This document shows positions 1 to 13,739 of a stretch of DNA of 64,000 bases, piece by piece (the stretch's first letter is position 1; the number at the start of each line of letters is the position of its first letter). The DNA lies in NCBI GenBank assembly GCA_034190875.2, contig CM067355.1:34348614-34412613 (forward strand). Reading direction: 5' to 3'. This DNA is from Urechis unicinctus. Taxonomy: Eukaryota; Annelida; Polychaeta; Xenopneusta; Urechidae. The notes under the pieces are model-generated. The model was not told where the DNA came from. It worked only from the letters and a program-made list of their open reading frames with translations, and made no database searches. The position numbers were made by a program, and so were the translations under genes.

Positions 1-176
1 TTCGCGTTAACGTCCATGTAACGTAGCAGTGACATTTCGCGTTAATGTCCATGTAACGTAGCTGTGACATTTCGCGTTAATGTCCATGTAACGTAGCAGT
101 GACATTTCGCGTTAATGTTCATGTGACGTTACTGTGACATTTCACGTTAATGCCCATGTCATGTAGCTATGAGATT
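1..176. repeat. 35-bp minisatellite, about 5 copies
   Basis: TTCGCGTTAA recurs at 1, 36, 71 and 106 and as TTCACGTTAA at 141. The array probably continues left of the window. Confidence 0.95.
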
Positions 177-560
177 CGGTCAACCTTCGGGTGACATTGC
201 TAAATGATATGGTTGTCCTTCGTGTGATTTTAAAACAGCTTTCTTCTTGACACTTATCGGATGTTTTCATGCCATGTCACGGTTCCTGGTAGTTCACATT
301 GGATCAATTTCATTTATTCACGCAATATGCACTTGGTATTGGCTGGACAATGAGATCAGTTTTACTCGATTTTATTATGCTTACAAATTTCAATAAAGAC
401 AAAACACTGGAATCTGTGTTACATTAGTTAGATTCGCGCGCATCGCATACAAACGATAGCACATTATATCATAAAGAAACTCCTTGCATCGCATCCACAG
501 CACATTGTATATCAAAAAAAGCATCCCCACTCCTTATGCATCGCAAGCATTGACAGCACA
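177..560. other. Unique AT-rich sequence
   Basis: No array, no recognisable coding sequence. An isolated AATAAA lies at 392. The right part (from about 468) grades into the CACAACACAAG-type repeat that follows. Confidence 0.6.
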
Positions 561-1084
561 CTAGCATTGTATACACAAAAAATACACCACACATCCCCAT
601 ACCAACAAGTATTATATTCACACAAAATTGACTACACAAGTATTGTATGCACAACGCAAACATTCCATACACAACGAGTATTATATTCAATGCAATTGTA
701 TGCACAACACAAACATTGCATAGCATTGTATACAACAAACAACACAAGAAGTTTTATATTCACAACACAAACACATGCACAACACAAGTATTGTATGCAT
801 TGCATACTCAACACAAGTATTGTATGCACAACGCAAACATTCCATACACAAGAAGTTTTATATTCACAACACAAACATTGCATGCACAACACAAGTATTG
901 TATGCACAACACAAACATTGCATACTCAACACAAGTATTGTATGCACAACGCAAACATTCCATACACAAGAAGTTTTATATTCACAACACAAACAATGCA
1001 TGCACAACACAAGTATTGTATGCACACCACAAACATTGCATACACAACAAGTATTGCATGTACAACGCAAACATTGCATACACA

Positions 1085-2135
<1,051 letters not shown>

Positions 2136-2440
2136 CACGGATTTCTCACACATTGGAAGCTGTGCTTATCCAGGTTGTGTGCGAGGCAGTGGAAAGGAGA
2201 TGATGAATGAGACCGGGGCACTCGATACTGACAAAAAGGCAATAGTCGTCCCGGGGTTCCTCGCTTGAATACTGCCCTCGTGGAAGGCCCTCAATAGTCC
2301 CTCCCACAATACATTACCAAGAACGAAGCCGGGGATAAAACGTTGAATAGTTAAGGCGTATGGGTGGTCGCCAAGAATGGCGTCCGAATAAAAGCAGCCT
2401 GGTAAGAATCTGCAAAGACAAGACTGACAGATCTCTATCG
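2136..2440. other. Unique sequence
   Basis: About 300 bases between the TA/TC tract and the 33-bp array. No recognisable gene or motif. Confidence 0.6.
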
Positions 2441-2785
2441 AGGGCTGGTCCACTGGGCTGTCATCTCGTGTAGAGGGCTAGTCCACTGGGCTGTCATCTC
2501 GTGTAGTGGGCTGGTCCACTGGGCTGTCATCTCGTGTAGAGGGCTGGTCCACTGGGCTGTCATCTCGTGTAGAGGGCTGGTCCACTGGGCTGTCATCTCG
2601 TGTAGAGGGCTGGTCTACTGGGCTGTCATCTCGTGTAGAGGGCTGGTCCACTGGGCTGTCATCTCGTGAAGAGTGCTGGTCCACTGGGCTGTCATCTCGT
2701 GTAGAGGGCTGGTCCACTGGGCTGTCATCTCATGTAGAGGGCTGGTCTACTAAGCTGTCATCTCGTGTAGAGGGCTGGTCCTGTA
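2440..2785. repeat. 33-bp minisatellite, about 10 copies
   Basis: Units begin GGGCTGTCATCTCGTGTAGA. Because 33 is divisible by three, both strands stay open (minus strand reads DQPSTRDDSPV repeats). Nothing else supports coding. Confidence 0.95.
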
Positions 2786-2814
2786 TCTTATCATTTAGCC
2801 GACACATTTAGGAC

Positions 2815-3090
2815 CGGTAGAGGCGGTTAAGTGAGTCAGTTATGTGGGAAAGTATGAAATGAGTTGGTTAAGTGAGTCTGTACCGTGGGAAATTATGCAA
2901 TGAGTTGGTTAAGTGAGTCAGTTACGTGGGAAAGTATGAACGGGGTCAGTTAAGTGTGGACGCTTTAACTGAGTCGGTTAAGGGGGAACGTATAAACTGA
3001 GTCAGTGAAATGAGTCGGTCATGTGGGGATGTTTGAACTGAGTCGGTTAAGCGAGTCGGTTAAGTGGGGACATAAGAACTCAGTCGGTTT
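2815..3090. repeat. Degenerate minisatellite (GAGTCGGTTAAGTG type)
   Basis: GAGTYRGTTAAGTG and TGTGGGAAAGTATGAA blocks recur irregularly at roughly 45-base spacing. Confidence 0.8.
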
Positions 3091-3458
3091 AGTGCCGATG
3101 CACCTTGAAGCGTCAGTTTGGCCGTCATCAATAAGCTGATCTGTCCATGAAGCTCGTATGACGGGAATACAATACATGCATGCGTCTTGACCCGGACGTA
3201 GATTCGCTATGCGACGCGAGGCAGCATAAAAACCCTGCGATCCAACCGCGCCACGTTAGATTTTTGTCCGGATGCTGCGGAGATTGAGTGTCACCGTTAG
3301 GCAATTGGACCTCCTCTCAAACCGGGACGCTAATGCAATAATACGTCCAAATGTATATGTGCCATACGTCAGACACTTGCATTTATAAATACTTACATAT
3401 AAAAATATTTTTGCATTCATATGCACGTATCAACATATACATAAATAAACATAAGGTT
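3091..3458. other. Unique sequence
   Basis: No array, gene or motif recognised. AT content rises to the right. Confidence 0.6.
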
Positions 3459-3955
<497 letters not shown>

Positions 3956-4375
3956 TGAGCTATATAGTGTATGTCTCTCACAAAGTTCCCACACCTTGTA
4001 ACATTCAGCCAGAAACAGGTCGCGACTTGCTTTGAGAAGACTTCTCTTCACATCATTACCTTCAAAGGCAGCTTTTGTATAAAGTCGGCGTTGTCTTGCC
4101 CTCAACAGAGCTAATAGATTTCCGTAGTGAATTCCATCCCCAGCGGGCGGCATCGTCGTGGCTCGGCATCATCAGCGATTACGTAATAGCTAGAAAGCAC
4201 CTGGGCTCCTCAAAGTGTTCCTCGGGCCATGGCTCCACTTATGCACGCTCGGTCGAGAGGAGTCACCCTTTTCGAATCCACCTGTGACCTGTACTACGGC
4301 CAAGCAAGGACACAGCTTCATAGCAAGCGCGGCCGACTTCCACCCCTTACAACTAGCGCCGGTCATATTCCACAA
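3956..4375. other. Unique sequence
   Basis: About 420 bases with balanced composition. No convincing exon; open frames on both strands are short and unrecognised. Confidence 0.55.
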
Positions 4376-4640
4376 TAAACGCAATATCAACCACTGACTA
4401 TATTCCACAACCACAATATCAACCACAGCCTATATTCCACAACACAATATCAACCACTGACTATATTCCACACCCACAATAGCAGCCACTGACTATATTC
4501 CACAACCACAATATCAACCACCGACTATATTCCACACCAACAATAGCAGCCACTTACTCTATATCACACTCACAAAAACCACTGACTCTATTCCACACCC
4601 TCAATAACCGCTGAGTATATTCCACAATCGCAAATGATTA
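4376..4640. repeat. About 32-bp minisatellite, 7-8 degenerate copies
   Basis: CACAATATCAACCACTGACT and TATATTCCACA alternate about every 32 bases, decaying to the right. Confidence 0.88.
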
Positions 4641-4669
4641 TGTCATGCATCTGAAATAACCGGTGATCA

Positions 4670-6640
4670 AAATATGGTGGTTAGATGGAAGGGTGGTAAG
4701 ATGGATGGGTGGTTAGAGGTAAGGGTGGTTAGATGAAAGGGTGGTTAGATGGAGGGTGGTTAGATGGAGGGTGGTTAGATGGTAAGGGTGGTAAGATGAA
4801 AGGGTGGTTAGATGGAAGGGTGGTTAGATGGAAGGGTGGTTAGATGGAAGGGTGGTTAGATGGAAGGGTTAGGTTGGATGTGGTTAGGGTGGTTAGTTGG
4901 AAGGGTGGTAAGATGGAAGGTTGGTTAGATGGAAGGGTGGTTTAGATGGAAGGGTGGTTGGATGGCCGGGTGGTTCGTGGTTAGATGGCCGGGTGGTTTG
5001 CTGGCCGGGGTGGTAAGATGGATGGGTGGTTCGCTGGAAGGGTGGTTCGCTGGAAGGGTGGTTTGGTCCGCTGGCCGATGGGTGGTTAGCTGGAAGGGTG
5101 GTTGGCCCGGGTGGTTCGCTGGCCGGGTGGTTCGCTGGCCGGTTTTCGTTTGGTTAGATGGGGTGGTTAGATGCTGGTGGTGTGGGTGGTTCGATGGCCG
5201 GGTGGTTCGATGGAAGGGTGGTTCGATGGAAGGGTGGTTCGCTGCCGGAGGTGGTTCGATGGCCGGGGTGGTTCGCTGGGGTGGTGGTGGTTCGATGGAA
5301 GGGTGGTTAGCTGGAAGGGTGGTTGGATGATGAAGGGTGGTTCGATGGCCGGGGTGGTTAGCTGGCCGGGTGGTTCGATGGCCGGGTGGTTAGCTGGCCG
5401 GGTGGTTCGCTGGCCGGGTGGTTAGATGGAAGCTGGAAGGGGGTGGTCCGATGGAGGGTGGTTCGATGGCCGGGTGGTTGATGAAGGGGGTGGTTCGCTG
5501 GAAGGGTGGTTCGCTGGCCGGGTGGTTCCGCTGGCCGGGTGGTTAGATGGAAGGGTGGTTCGATGGCCGGTTAGCTGGAAGGGTGGTTCGCTGGCCGGGT
5601 GGTTCGCTGGCCCGGGTGGTTCGCTGGCCGGGTGGTTCGCTGAAGGGTGGTTAGATGGAAGGGTGGTTCGGGAAGGGTGGTTCGCTGGAAGGGTGGTTAG
5701 CTGGCGGGTGGTTCGATGGGGGTGGTTCGATGGCCGGGTGGTTTTGATGGAAGGGTGGTTCCTGGCCGGGTGGTTAGCTGGCCGGGTGGTTAGATGGCCG
5801 GGTGGTCCGATGGAAAGGGTGGTTAGATGCCGGGTGGTTCGATGGAGGGTTGGTTCGATGGAAGGGTGGTTCGCTGGAAGGGTGGTTCGTTCGGGTGGTT
5901 CTGGGTGGTTAGCTGGGTGTGTTCGCTGGGGTTGGTTCGCTGGCCGGGTGGTTAGATGGAAGGGTGGTTCGCTGGGAAGGGTGGTTAGATGGAGGGTGGT
6001 GGTTAGCTGGAAGGGTGGTTCGCTGGAAGGGTGTGGTTCGCTGGCCGGGTGGTCCGCTGGCCGGTTGGTTCGCTGGAAGGGTGGTTCGCTGGCGGGTGGT
6101 TCGCTGGCCGGTGGTTCTCTGGACGGGTGGTTCGCTGGCCGGGTGGTTCGCTGGGTGGTGGTTCGATGGCCGCTGGGTGGTTCCTCTGGCCGGTGGGTTC
6201 GCTGGGCCGGTGGTTAGCTGGCCGGGTGGTTCGATGGCCGGGTGGTCGATGGAAGGTGGTTCCGATGGAAGGGTGGTTCGATGGGGGTGGTTGGTTGGAA
6301 AGGGTGGTTAGATGGAAGGGTGGTTAGATGGAAGGGTGTTAAGATGAAAGGGTGGTTAGATGGAAGGGTGGTAAGATGGAGGGTTTTAGATGGAAGGGTG
6401 GTTAGATGGAAGGGTGGTTAGATGGAAGGGTGGTTAGATGGAAGGGTGGTTAGATGGAAGGGTGGTTAGATGGAAGTGGTTAGAGGGTGGTTAGTTGGAG
6501 GGGTTGTAGGAAGGGCGGGTGGTTAGATGGAAGGGTGGTTAGATGGATGGAAGGGTGGTTAGATGGAAGGGTGGTTAGATGGAAGGGTGGTTAGATGGAA
6601 GGGTGGTTAGATGGAAGGGTGGTCAGACAAAGGTATGTCT
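4670..6640. repeat. 16-bp minisatellite, about 120 units, two subfamilies
   Basis: Edges (4,670-4,925 and 6,300-6,640) consist of GGGTGGTTAGATGGAA units. The centre (4,925-6,300) is a mixture of GGGTGGTTCGCTGGCC, TTCGATGGCC and TTAGCTGGAA units with many 1-3 base indels. GW-rich open frames here are artefacts of the repeat. Confidence 0.96.
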
Positions 6641-6880
6641 GGAGGCGGGTGGTCAGAGGAAGGTTACTGTGGGAAGGGCAGTCAATAAAGGGTGAGCTGA
6701 GGTCCGGAAAAGGGAGGTCAAGCGAAGGGTGAGCCGAGGTCGGGAGAAGGGAGGTCCAGTGAAGGATGAGCCGAGGTCCTGATATGGGAGGTCAAGTGAT
6801 GGGTGAGCCGAGGTCCGGAAAAGGGAGGTCAAGTGAAGGGTGAGCCGAGGTCCAGAGAAGGGAGGTCAACTGAAGGAGCA
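6641..6880. repeat. About 37-bp minisatellite
   Basis: GGGAGGTCAAGTGAAGGGTG and GAGCCGAGGTCCGGA recur about six times with substitutions. Confidence 0.9.
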
Positions 6881-6889
6881 GTCAGATTG

Positions 6890-7625
6890 CATGGAAATAT
6901 GGAGGTGCTACGTGCGATACAGTATGACGTGTGTAATGCGCAATACAACATAACTGTATACGGCGTGTGTGATGTGCGTTACAACATGACTGTACGGCTT
7001 GTGTGATGTGAGTTACAACATAACTGTACGGCGTCTGCGATGTGCGTTACAACATGACTGTACGGCGTCTGTGATGTGCGTTACAACATGACTGTACGGC
7101 GTCTGTGATGTGCGTTACAACATGACTGAACGGCGTGCGTGATGTGCGTTACAACATGCATGTATGGCTTGTGTGATGTGCGTTACAACATGACTGTACG
7201 GCGTGCGTGATGTGCGTTACAACATGACTGTACGGCGTGCGTGATGTGCGTTACAACATGACTGTACGGCGTGCGTGATGTGAGTTACAACATGACTGTA
7301 CGGCGTCTGTGATGTGCGTTACAACATGACTGTACGGCGTGCGTGATGTGCGTTACAACATGACTGTACGGCGTGCGTGATGTGCGTTACAACATGACCG
7401 TACGGCGTCTGTGATGTGCGTTACAACATGACTGAACGGCGTGCGTGATGTGCGTTACAACACGCATGTATGGCTTGTGTGATGTGCGTTACAACATGAC
7501 TGTACGGCGTGCGTGATGTGCGTTACAACATGACTGTACGGCGTGCGTGATGTGCGTTACAACATGACTGTACGGCTTGTGTGATGTGCGTTACAACATG
7601 ACTGTCGACTGCGTGATGCGCGTTA
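6890..7625. repeat. 34-bp minisatellite, about 21 copies
   Basis: Unit begins ACAACATGACTGTACGGCGT, followed by GCGTGATGTGCGTT. GCGTGC, GCGTCT and GCTTGT variants are interspersed. Confidence 0.96.
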
Positions 7626-7933
7626 CATTACGATGATGCTTGATATCGGACAATAGCTGACGTCGGTGGCGGAGTAGTGTACACAGAGCCCGCGGCAGTA
7701 GCGGCCGGCCACCTGGGTGGCAGCATACCGAGCGACCTGGCTGTTAGTTGAGTCGCACGGAGCCGTCCTGCGGTGTCTGGCTGCCTCAAGTCGCCACCTA
7801 CCTGCCAACAGAAACAATAACAGCACACAGGCGCCGCTATTTGCCCTTTCTCAAATCTGAAAAGCCAGCTTATGTATTATTTACTGCGGCAGTCGACACC
7901 TTGTACCATCGGGCACAGAACAGCTGAAGCTGG

Positions 7934-7968
<35 letters not shown>

Positions 7969-8690
7969 ATGCTAGTGGAACATAATCGCAATTAGAGAAG
8001 CAAGCGCCCGCCGGTGCTTGGCCTGCCTCGGGCCACACAGCAAATGAGAAACCATTCGTTGAGATGCTGCTGTTGCTGCTGCTGCTGCTAGCGTGACGGA
8101 AAGCCCGTTGATAAGGGCACGTTATCTCGACACTGGTCTGAGTGTCTTAGCCACTCTGTATAAGCGGCAGTAATTGTTTTAACGATAAGAGTGTCGACGC
8201 TGGATTGGTCGTCATCAGTTGCATCTTTATCGCCTGTTCCTGAAAGAGTGCCGACCAAGCCTAGAGCGAAACACTATCTTCTCGGCCAGTTAGTGCGCGG
8301 TGTTGGATTCCTGGAAGAGCTCTGCAGTGATCCGACTGACTTAGCGTTAGATGAGGGCGGTGTCAGGATAAGGTCCTGTTGGTGAAGTGGTGCTATCTGC
8401 AGCTCGACGTCTTCTACTAAAGCACAATAGTGGAGTTCACGTAATGCCAGGACCATGTCGCAATCGTCAGCCTGTTCATCTGACTGTCACGTGACACGGT
8501 TTGTCATGACAACTGTTACCAAGTCAGATAGCGCTTACGCGGTGACCACGTGAGTGTATACCGTTCTTATTCTACAAGTTATAACGCGCCAGAGACACGA
8601 GTCATGAGACTGAATGACCGGACTCATTGACATGATTCATGTTGGTAACGCAATGTGCCCTTAACATGACAGATATAACTGGCGAGATCG
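7626..8690. other. Unique sequence with two CTG triplet repeats
   Basis: A repeat-free island of about 1 kb apart from (CTG)11 at 7,936-7,968 and an interrupted CTG run at 8,067-8,089. Short open frames are unrecognised. Confidence 0.6.
7936..7968. repeat. (CTG)11 trinucleotide repeat
   Basis: Eleven perfect CTG units, the same as CAG on the minus strand. A shorter interrupted CTG run follows about 100 bases downstream (8,067-8,089). Confidence 0.97.
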
Positions 8691-8940
8691 CGGTCTTTAA
8701 CTTGATATATATCATTAACTTGAGTTGTCTTTAGCGATATTGTAGTCTTTAACTTGACAGATGCCATTTACTTGATCTTTAACATGACAGATGTCATTCA
8801 TTTAAAGTGTTATTGGCGAGATCCTAGTCTTTAACTTGACAGATATCATTCACTTGACGTATCATTTGCGAGACCGATGTCATTCACGAGATAACTTAAC
8901 TTGAATGTCTTTAGCGTGACAGATGTCACTGACTTGAGCG
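8690..8940. repeat. Degenerate repeat (TCTTTAACTTGACAGAT type)
   Basis: TTTAACTTGACAGATATCATT-like blocks recur with irregular spacing of about 30-60 bases. Confidence 0.75.
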
Positions 8941-8944
8941 ATGT

Positions 8945-9195
8945 CAGAATGCGATAAACTGATCAAGTTACAGTGCTGGACAAGATAAACTGATCAAGTC
9001 ACAGTGCTGGACAAAATAAGCTGATCAAGTCACAGTGCTGGACAAGATAAACTGACCAAGTCACAGTGTTGGACAAGATAAACTGATCAAGTCACAGTGC
9101 TGGACAAGATAAACTGATCAAGTCACAGTGCTGGACAAGATAAACTGATCAAGTCACATTGCTGGACAAGATAAACTGATCAAGTCATAGTGTTG
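8945..9195. repeat. 31-bp minisatellite, 8 copies
   Basis: Unit begins ACAAGATAAACTGATCAAGT, followed by CACAGTGCTGG. Confidence 0.95.
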
Positions 9196-9525
9196 GACAA
9201 TAAAATTTGGTCACGGTGCTGAGTCAGTCACGGTGCTGAGTCAGTCACGGTGCTGAGTCAGTCACGGTGCTATGCTCAATATCAGCGATTAGTCCAGTCA
9301 CTAGACACGGTCTAGTGGAAAATTATGGCACTAGTCACGATATTCCGGACCAATCACGGCGCTAGAAACGATATTCGTGATCAGTTACGGCGCTAGATGT
9401 GATTATCTGACTTAATCACGGCGCTAGACATGATATAAGTTATTAATCACGGCGCTAGACATGACATAAGTAATTAATCACGGCGCTAGACATGATATAA
9501 GTTATTAATCACGGCGCTAGACACG
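9195..9525. repeat. 17-bp and about 31-bp minisatellites
   Basis: GTCACGGTGCTGAGTCA repeats four times (about 9,210-9,272), then CGGCGCTAGACATGATATAA units recur to 9,525. The two arrays share the CACGG-GCT core and may be related. Confidence 0.88.
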
Positions 9526-9587
9526 GTAATTTCGTACATTCACGGAGCCGGGCTGGTGGATGAACGCGACCGAATAGTCAGCGTGCA

Positions 9588-10056
9588 ATAGATGAGGTGA
9601 GCTAGAGATAGCAGCCAGCCAGAGAAAGGATGTCTGATTGATGAGTGGCTGATGAGGATGAGGTGAGCTAGAGATAGCAGCCAGCCAGAGAAAGGATGTC
9701 TGATTGATGAGTGGCTGATGAGGATGAGGTGAGCTAGAGATAGCAGCCAGCCAGAGGAAGGATGTCTGATTGATGAGTGGCTGATGAGGATGAGGTGAGC
9801 TAGAGATAGCAGCCAGCCAGAGGAAGGATGTCTGATTGATGAGTGGCTGATGAGGATGAGGTGAGCTAGAGATAGCAGCCAGCCAGAGGAAGGATGTCTG
9901 ATTGATGAGTGGCTGATGAGGATGAGGTGAGCTAGAGATAGCAGCCAGCCAGAGGAAGGATGTCTGATTGATGAGTGGCTGATGAGGATGAGGTGAGCTA
10001 GAGATAGCAGCCAGCCAGAGGAAGGATGTCTGATTGATGAGTGGCTGATGAGGATG
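9588..10056. repeat. 66-bp minisatellite, 7 nearly identical copies
   Basis: GATGAGGTGAGCTAGAGATA recurs every 66 bases (9,591, 9,657 ...). The only variation seen is GAGAAAGG against GAGGAAGG, so amplification is recent. The minus strand is open for 185 codons (22-residue repeat) without other support for coding. Confidence 0.97.
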
Positions 10057-10195
10057 AATTGGTTCGATTAGCAAATCATTGTGATAGCCTCGTTCTCGAC
10101 GCTACATGGAAGGAGTAAGTCAATGTACAGCACTGCCGACTGGCTCGTGTGGGTGCGTGGGTGTGGGTGCGTGTGGGTGGGCGAGCTTGAGGTTG

Positions 10196-10495
10196 TCCCA
10201 AGGGACTCACTGCCTAACTCCCTCCCACGGGACTCACTGCCCCACTCCCTCCCACGGGACTCACTGCCCCACTCCCTCCCAAGGGACTCACTGCCCCACT
10301 CCCTCCCACGGGACTCACTGCACCCACTCCATCCCACGGGACTCACTGCCCCACTCCCTCCCACGGGACTCACTGCCCCACTACCTCCCACGGGACTCAC
10401 TGCCCCACTCCCTCCCATGGGACTCACTGCCCCACTCCCTCCCACGGGACTCACTGCCGCCACTCCCTCCCACGGGACTCCCTGCCCCCGCCTCC
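10196..10495. repeat. 27-bp minisatellite, about 11 copies
   Basis: CTCCCACGGGACTCACTGCC repeats every 27 bases. Open in several frames on both strands because 27 is divisible by three. Confidence 0.96.
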
Positions 10496-10985
10496 TTCGC
10501 GTTACCTCTCGTCATTCTGCCCCTCTTCCGTGACCTTTCCTCCAACAGCCTCTGTCCCGTGACCTTACCAACACCCTTCCCTCCCGTGACCTCACTTCCA
10601 CCCCCTCTCTCCCAGACCCCTCATCCATCCTCTGTTTATCCCGACCTCTCCTCCCTTCACGGGTCTCCCGTGACCTCTCCTCCCTTCATCTATCCCCATC
10701 GACCTCTCCTCCTTTAATCTATCCCCATCGACCTCTCCTCCTTTAATCTATTCCCATCGACCTCTCCTCCCTTAATCTATCCCTATCGACCTCTCCTCCT
10801 TTAATCTATCCCCATCGACCTCTCCTCTCTTAATTTATCCCTATCCACATCTCCTCCTTTAATCTATCCCCATCGACCTCTCTTCTCTTCTTCTATCCCC
10901 ATCGACCTCTCCTCCCTTCACCGCTCTCCCGTGACCTCTCCTCCCTTCACCGCTCTCCCGTGACCTCTCCTCTCGTCATCTATGC
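10496..10985. repeat. About 29-bp C/T-rich minisatellite
   Basis: CCATCGACCTCTCCTCC and TTTAATCTAT blocks repeat from about 10,650. The left part is degenerate CCCGTGACCTC sequence. Confidence 0.92.
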
Positions 10986-11490
10986 TCCTTAGCCGTTCCT
11001 CGCTTCCTCTGCTGTGACCACACCCCACATAACCGCGCCACTCTCTTTGCCTCTCCTCTGCCCCCCCCCCCCCCCCCCCCCGCTTCCCCATCCACCCCCG
11101 CGTGAACCACCTGCGAGCCTGGGCCTCAACCCGCCCCAATATAAACACACAACATACTGGCAGAGTAAACAATTAGCCCGCCAACACCGTTTCCCACTCG
11201 CTACACAATTTAACTCAGCTTCCGCAGTCCACTCTCCCGCTGATGACAACCGAACACGGCTCAGTAAAAGCTTATTTCTTGCTGCTATTTTCTTTCTTCG
11301 ATAGCGGATGCTTTGCTAAGCTTTTCAACCTCAACCGAATCTCACCATCGACAGCACGGTCTACAATAACAAATGGCTGTGTACTACCTTGTGTCAGAGA
11401 AGTGTTCTACCTGGTTTCAGACAGGTGTACAGCCTTGTGTCAAACAGGTGTGCTACGTTGCGTCAGACAGGTGTGCTACCTGCTCTCATT
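10986..11490. other. Unique sequence with a C21 tract
   Basis: Homopolymer of 21 C at 11,061-11,081 inside otherwise unique sequence. GTGTCAGA/GACAGGTGT repeats begin at about 11,390. Confidence 0.6.
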
Positions 11491-11494
11491 ATTT

Positions 11495-11915
11495 GCAAGC
11501 GGGCGTGGTTACTTGTTGTGGTCAAATGGGCGTGGTTTCTTGTTGTGGTCAAGTGGGCGTGGTCACTTGTTGTGGTCAAGTGGGCGTGGTTACTTGTTGT
11601 GGTCAAGCGGTCGTTGTACATGTTGTCAAATGGGCGTGGTTACTTATTATGGTCAAATGGGCGTGGTTACTTGTGGTCAAATGGGCGAGGTTACTTATTG
11701 TGATCAAGCGTGCATGGTTACTTATTGTGGTTATGTATGTGTGGTTACTTTTGTTCAAGGAGGCACGAATACTTGTTGTGGTCAAGTGGGTGTGGTTTCT
11801 TGTTGTGGTCAAGCAGGCGTGGTAATTTGTTATGGTCAAGCAGGTGTGGGAACTTATTATGGTCGGGTGGGCGCTGTTTCGTGTTTTGGTCAAGTGTGCG
11901 TTGTTGCCACATGGA
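11495..11915. repeat. 27-bp minisatellite (GTGGTTACTTGTTGTGGTCA), about 15 copies
   Basis: Units of GGGCGTGGTTACTTGTTGTG with a CAAGT or CAAAT ending. Indels are common and all frames are punctuated differently, as expected for non-coding repeats. Confidence 0.94.
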
Positions 11916-11929
11916 GATGTGTGATAACA

Positions 11930-12365
11930 CCTGGGCTGTAGTGTGCCAGTTAGACACCTGGGTTGTCGTGTGCCAGTTAGACACCTGGGCTGTCGTGTGC
12001 CAGTTAGACACCTGGGTTGTCGTGTGCCAGTTAGACACCTGGATTGTCGTGTGCCAGTTAGTCACCTGGGCTGTCGTGTGCCAGTTAGACACCTGGGTTG
12101 TCGTGTGCCAGTTAGACACCTGGGTTGTCGTGTGCCAGTTAGACACCTGGGCTGTCGTGTGCCAGTTAGTCACCTGGGTTGTCGTGTGCCAGCTAGACAC
12201 CTGGGCTGTAGTGTGCCAGTAAGACACCTGGGCTGTAGTGTGCCAATTAGACATATGGGCTGTCGTGTGCTAGTTAGTCACCTGGGCTGTCGTGTGCCAG
12301 TTAGTCACCTGGCTTGTCGTATGCCAGTTAGACACCTGGGCTGTCTTGTGCCAGTGAGACACCGT
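11930..12365. repeat. 27-bp minisatellite (GTGCCAGTTAGACACCTGGG), about 16 copies
   Basis: Unrelated in sequence to the preceding array but with the same 27-base period. Mostly substitutions, few indels. Confidence 0.96.
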
Positions 12366-12439
12366 GTGCCGGTTAGTGCGGTTTTTGCTAGGGAATGTAT
12401 CAACACACCTGTGCAGAAGTAATGGAATAGTAACAAGCT

Positions 12440-12680
12440 TATAGTGGCGTTATCCTAATAGCCACGTCACAATCTCATAACCACGTCACGATCCTCATAA
12501 CCACGTTACAATCCTCATAACCACAACACAATACTCATAACTACGTCACAATCCACATAACCGTGTCATGATTCCCGTAACCACGTCAAATTCCATATCT
12601 CGCGTCATGAACCTAGTCACTGTGTCACATTCCTCATTACTTCGTCACTTCCTCATCACCAAGGCACAATGCTCAGACGA
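12440..12680. repeat. About 20-bp degenerate repeat
   Basis: CACGTCACAATCCTCATAAC blocks recur about 11 times with increasing divergence. Confidence 0.85.
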
Positions 12681-13455
12681 TAGTAGTCTCATCACTTTCA
12701 ACACGCGTCGGCTGCTCGTGACGTCACCGGCTCGGTCCTCGTTGTGAAAGCATGTGCCCTACTTGAGAGTGGAGTCAGTGCCGGTAACGACGGGGCGATT
12801 GGAGATTGATGTATCACCCTGGTGTGACGTGTTGAAAGCCCTGCAAACATGGCAACTCCGCTCCTGCCAGGTTGTAGTCTCATCAATCAACGTCAAACAG
12901 AGATCTCCTCGACGAGAACTCAACGAGATCCCGCCCTCATTAATAAAGAAACAATTCCGCTCAACGCGGAAAACAAATAGGGTCTAAAAGTCGCTGCTAT
13001 CGGCGTAATGCCCTCTCCACTTCTCCTTGACAACTTGTATGTAACTAACACGTCTGGTTTGACATGAGACATAAGTAGGATGTCAATGTCGCAAAAGTTG
13101 TCGATGAAACCCCCGTAAGTGGGTCGTCATTGTCGCGATTATCAGGAGAAAAACATATGAGCCAACGCCATCTGGTGAGAAGGCGATGTAACCATGTGTT
13201 ATCTACGTAGACCGATAAGGCGACGAGGCGGCGCGGGATATAAATGATAATTGCGCGTTTTTGTCATTCCACTTGTCAAAGTGAGATTTGTTCTAGACTG
13301 GACTTTTCCCTGTCGGAGTGCGTTGGTTAGTAACGAGGATCCGGTTGGCACAGCCGGCTCATCAGTCATGGACAACGCTTAGTCCGCACGCGTCGTAAGG
13401 GAAATACAAATGTTAGTTAGATCAAGGCAGTGATGGAGCACGATGACGATCCCGG
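12681..13455. other. Unique sequence, about 770 bases
   Basis: Balanced composition, no array, no recognisable protein homology in six frames. Could hold regulatory DNA or a non-coding exon; nothing specific supports either. Confidence 0.55.
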
Positions 13456-13459
13456 CCTC

Positions 13460-13700
13460 TGATACGTGCTGGAGAGAGGTCAGAATGAGCTAGGCGGAGG
13501 TTAGATGTTGCTGAGAGAGGTCAAAATGAGCTAGGCGAGGGTAAGAGGTTGCTGAAGAGAGGTCAGAATGAGCTAGGCGGAGGTTAGAGGTTGCTGAGAG
13601 AGGTCAAAATGAGCTTGATGGAGGACAGAGGTCGCTGTAGAGAGGTCAGAATGAGCTGGACGGAGGAGAGAGGATGCTTGTTAGAGGCCAGCATGAGTTG
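13460..13700. repeat. About 41-bp minisatellite, 5-6 copies
   Basis: AGAGGTCAGAATGAGCTAGG and GGTTAGAGGTTGCTGAG alternate. The GAGGTTGCTG core resembles the following 21-bp array, suggesting descent from one sequence. Confidence 0.88.
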
Positions 13701-13739
13701 GATGGAGGGCAAAGGTTGACCAATTGATTGCGGTACTAG

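Noticed and set aside
4929..6327. Gly/Trp-rich frames on the plus strand
   Set aside because: They are readings of the 16-bp GGGTGGTT repeat, kept open only by frequent indels; no domain or composition of a real protein.
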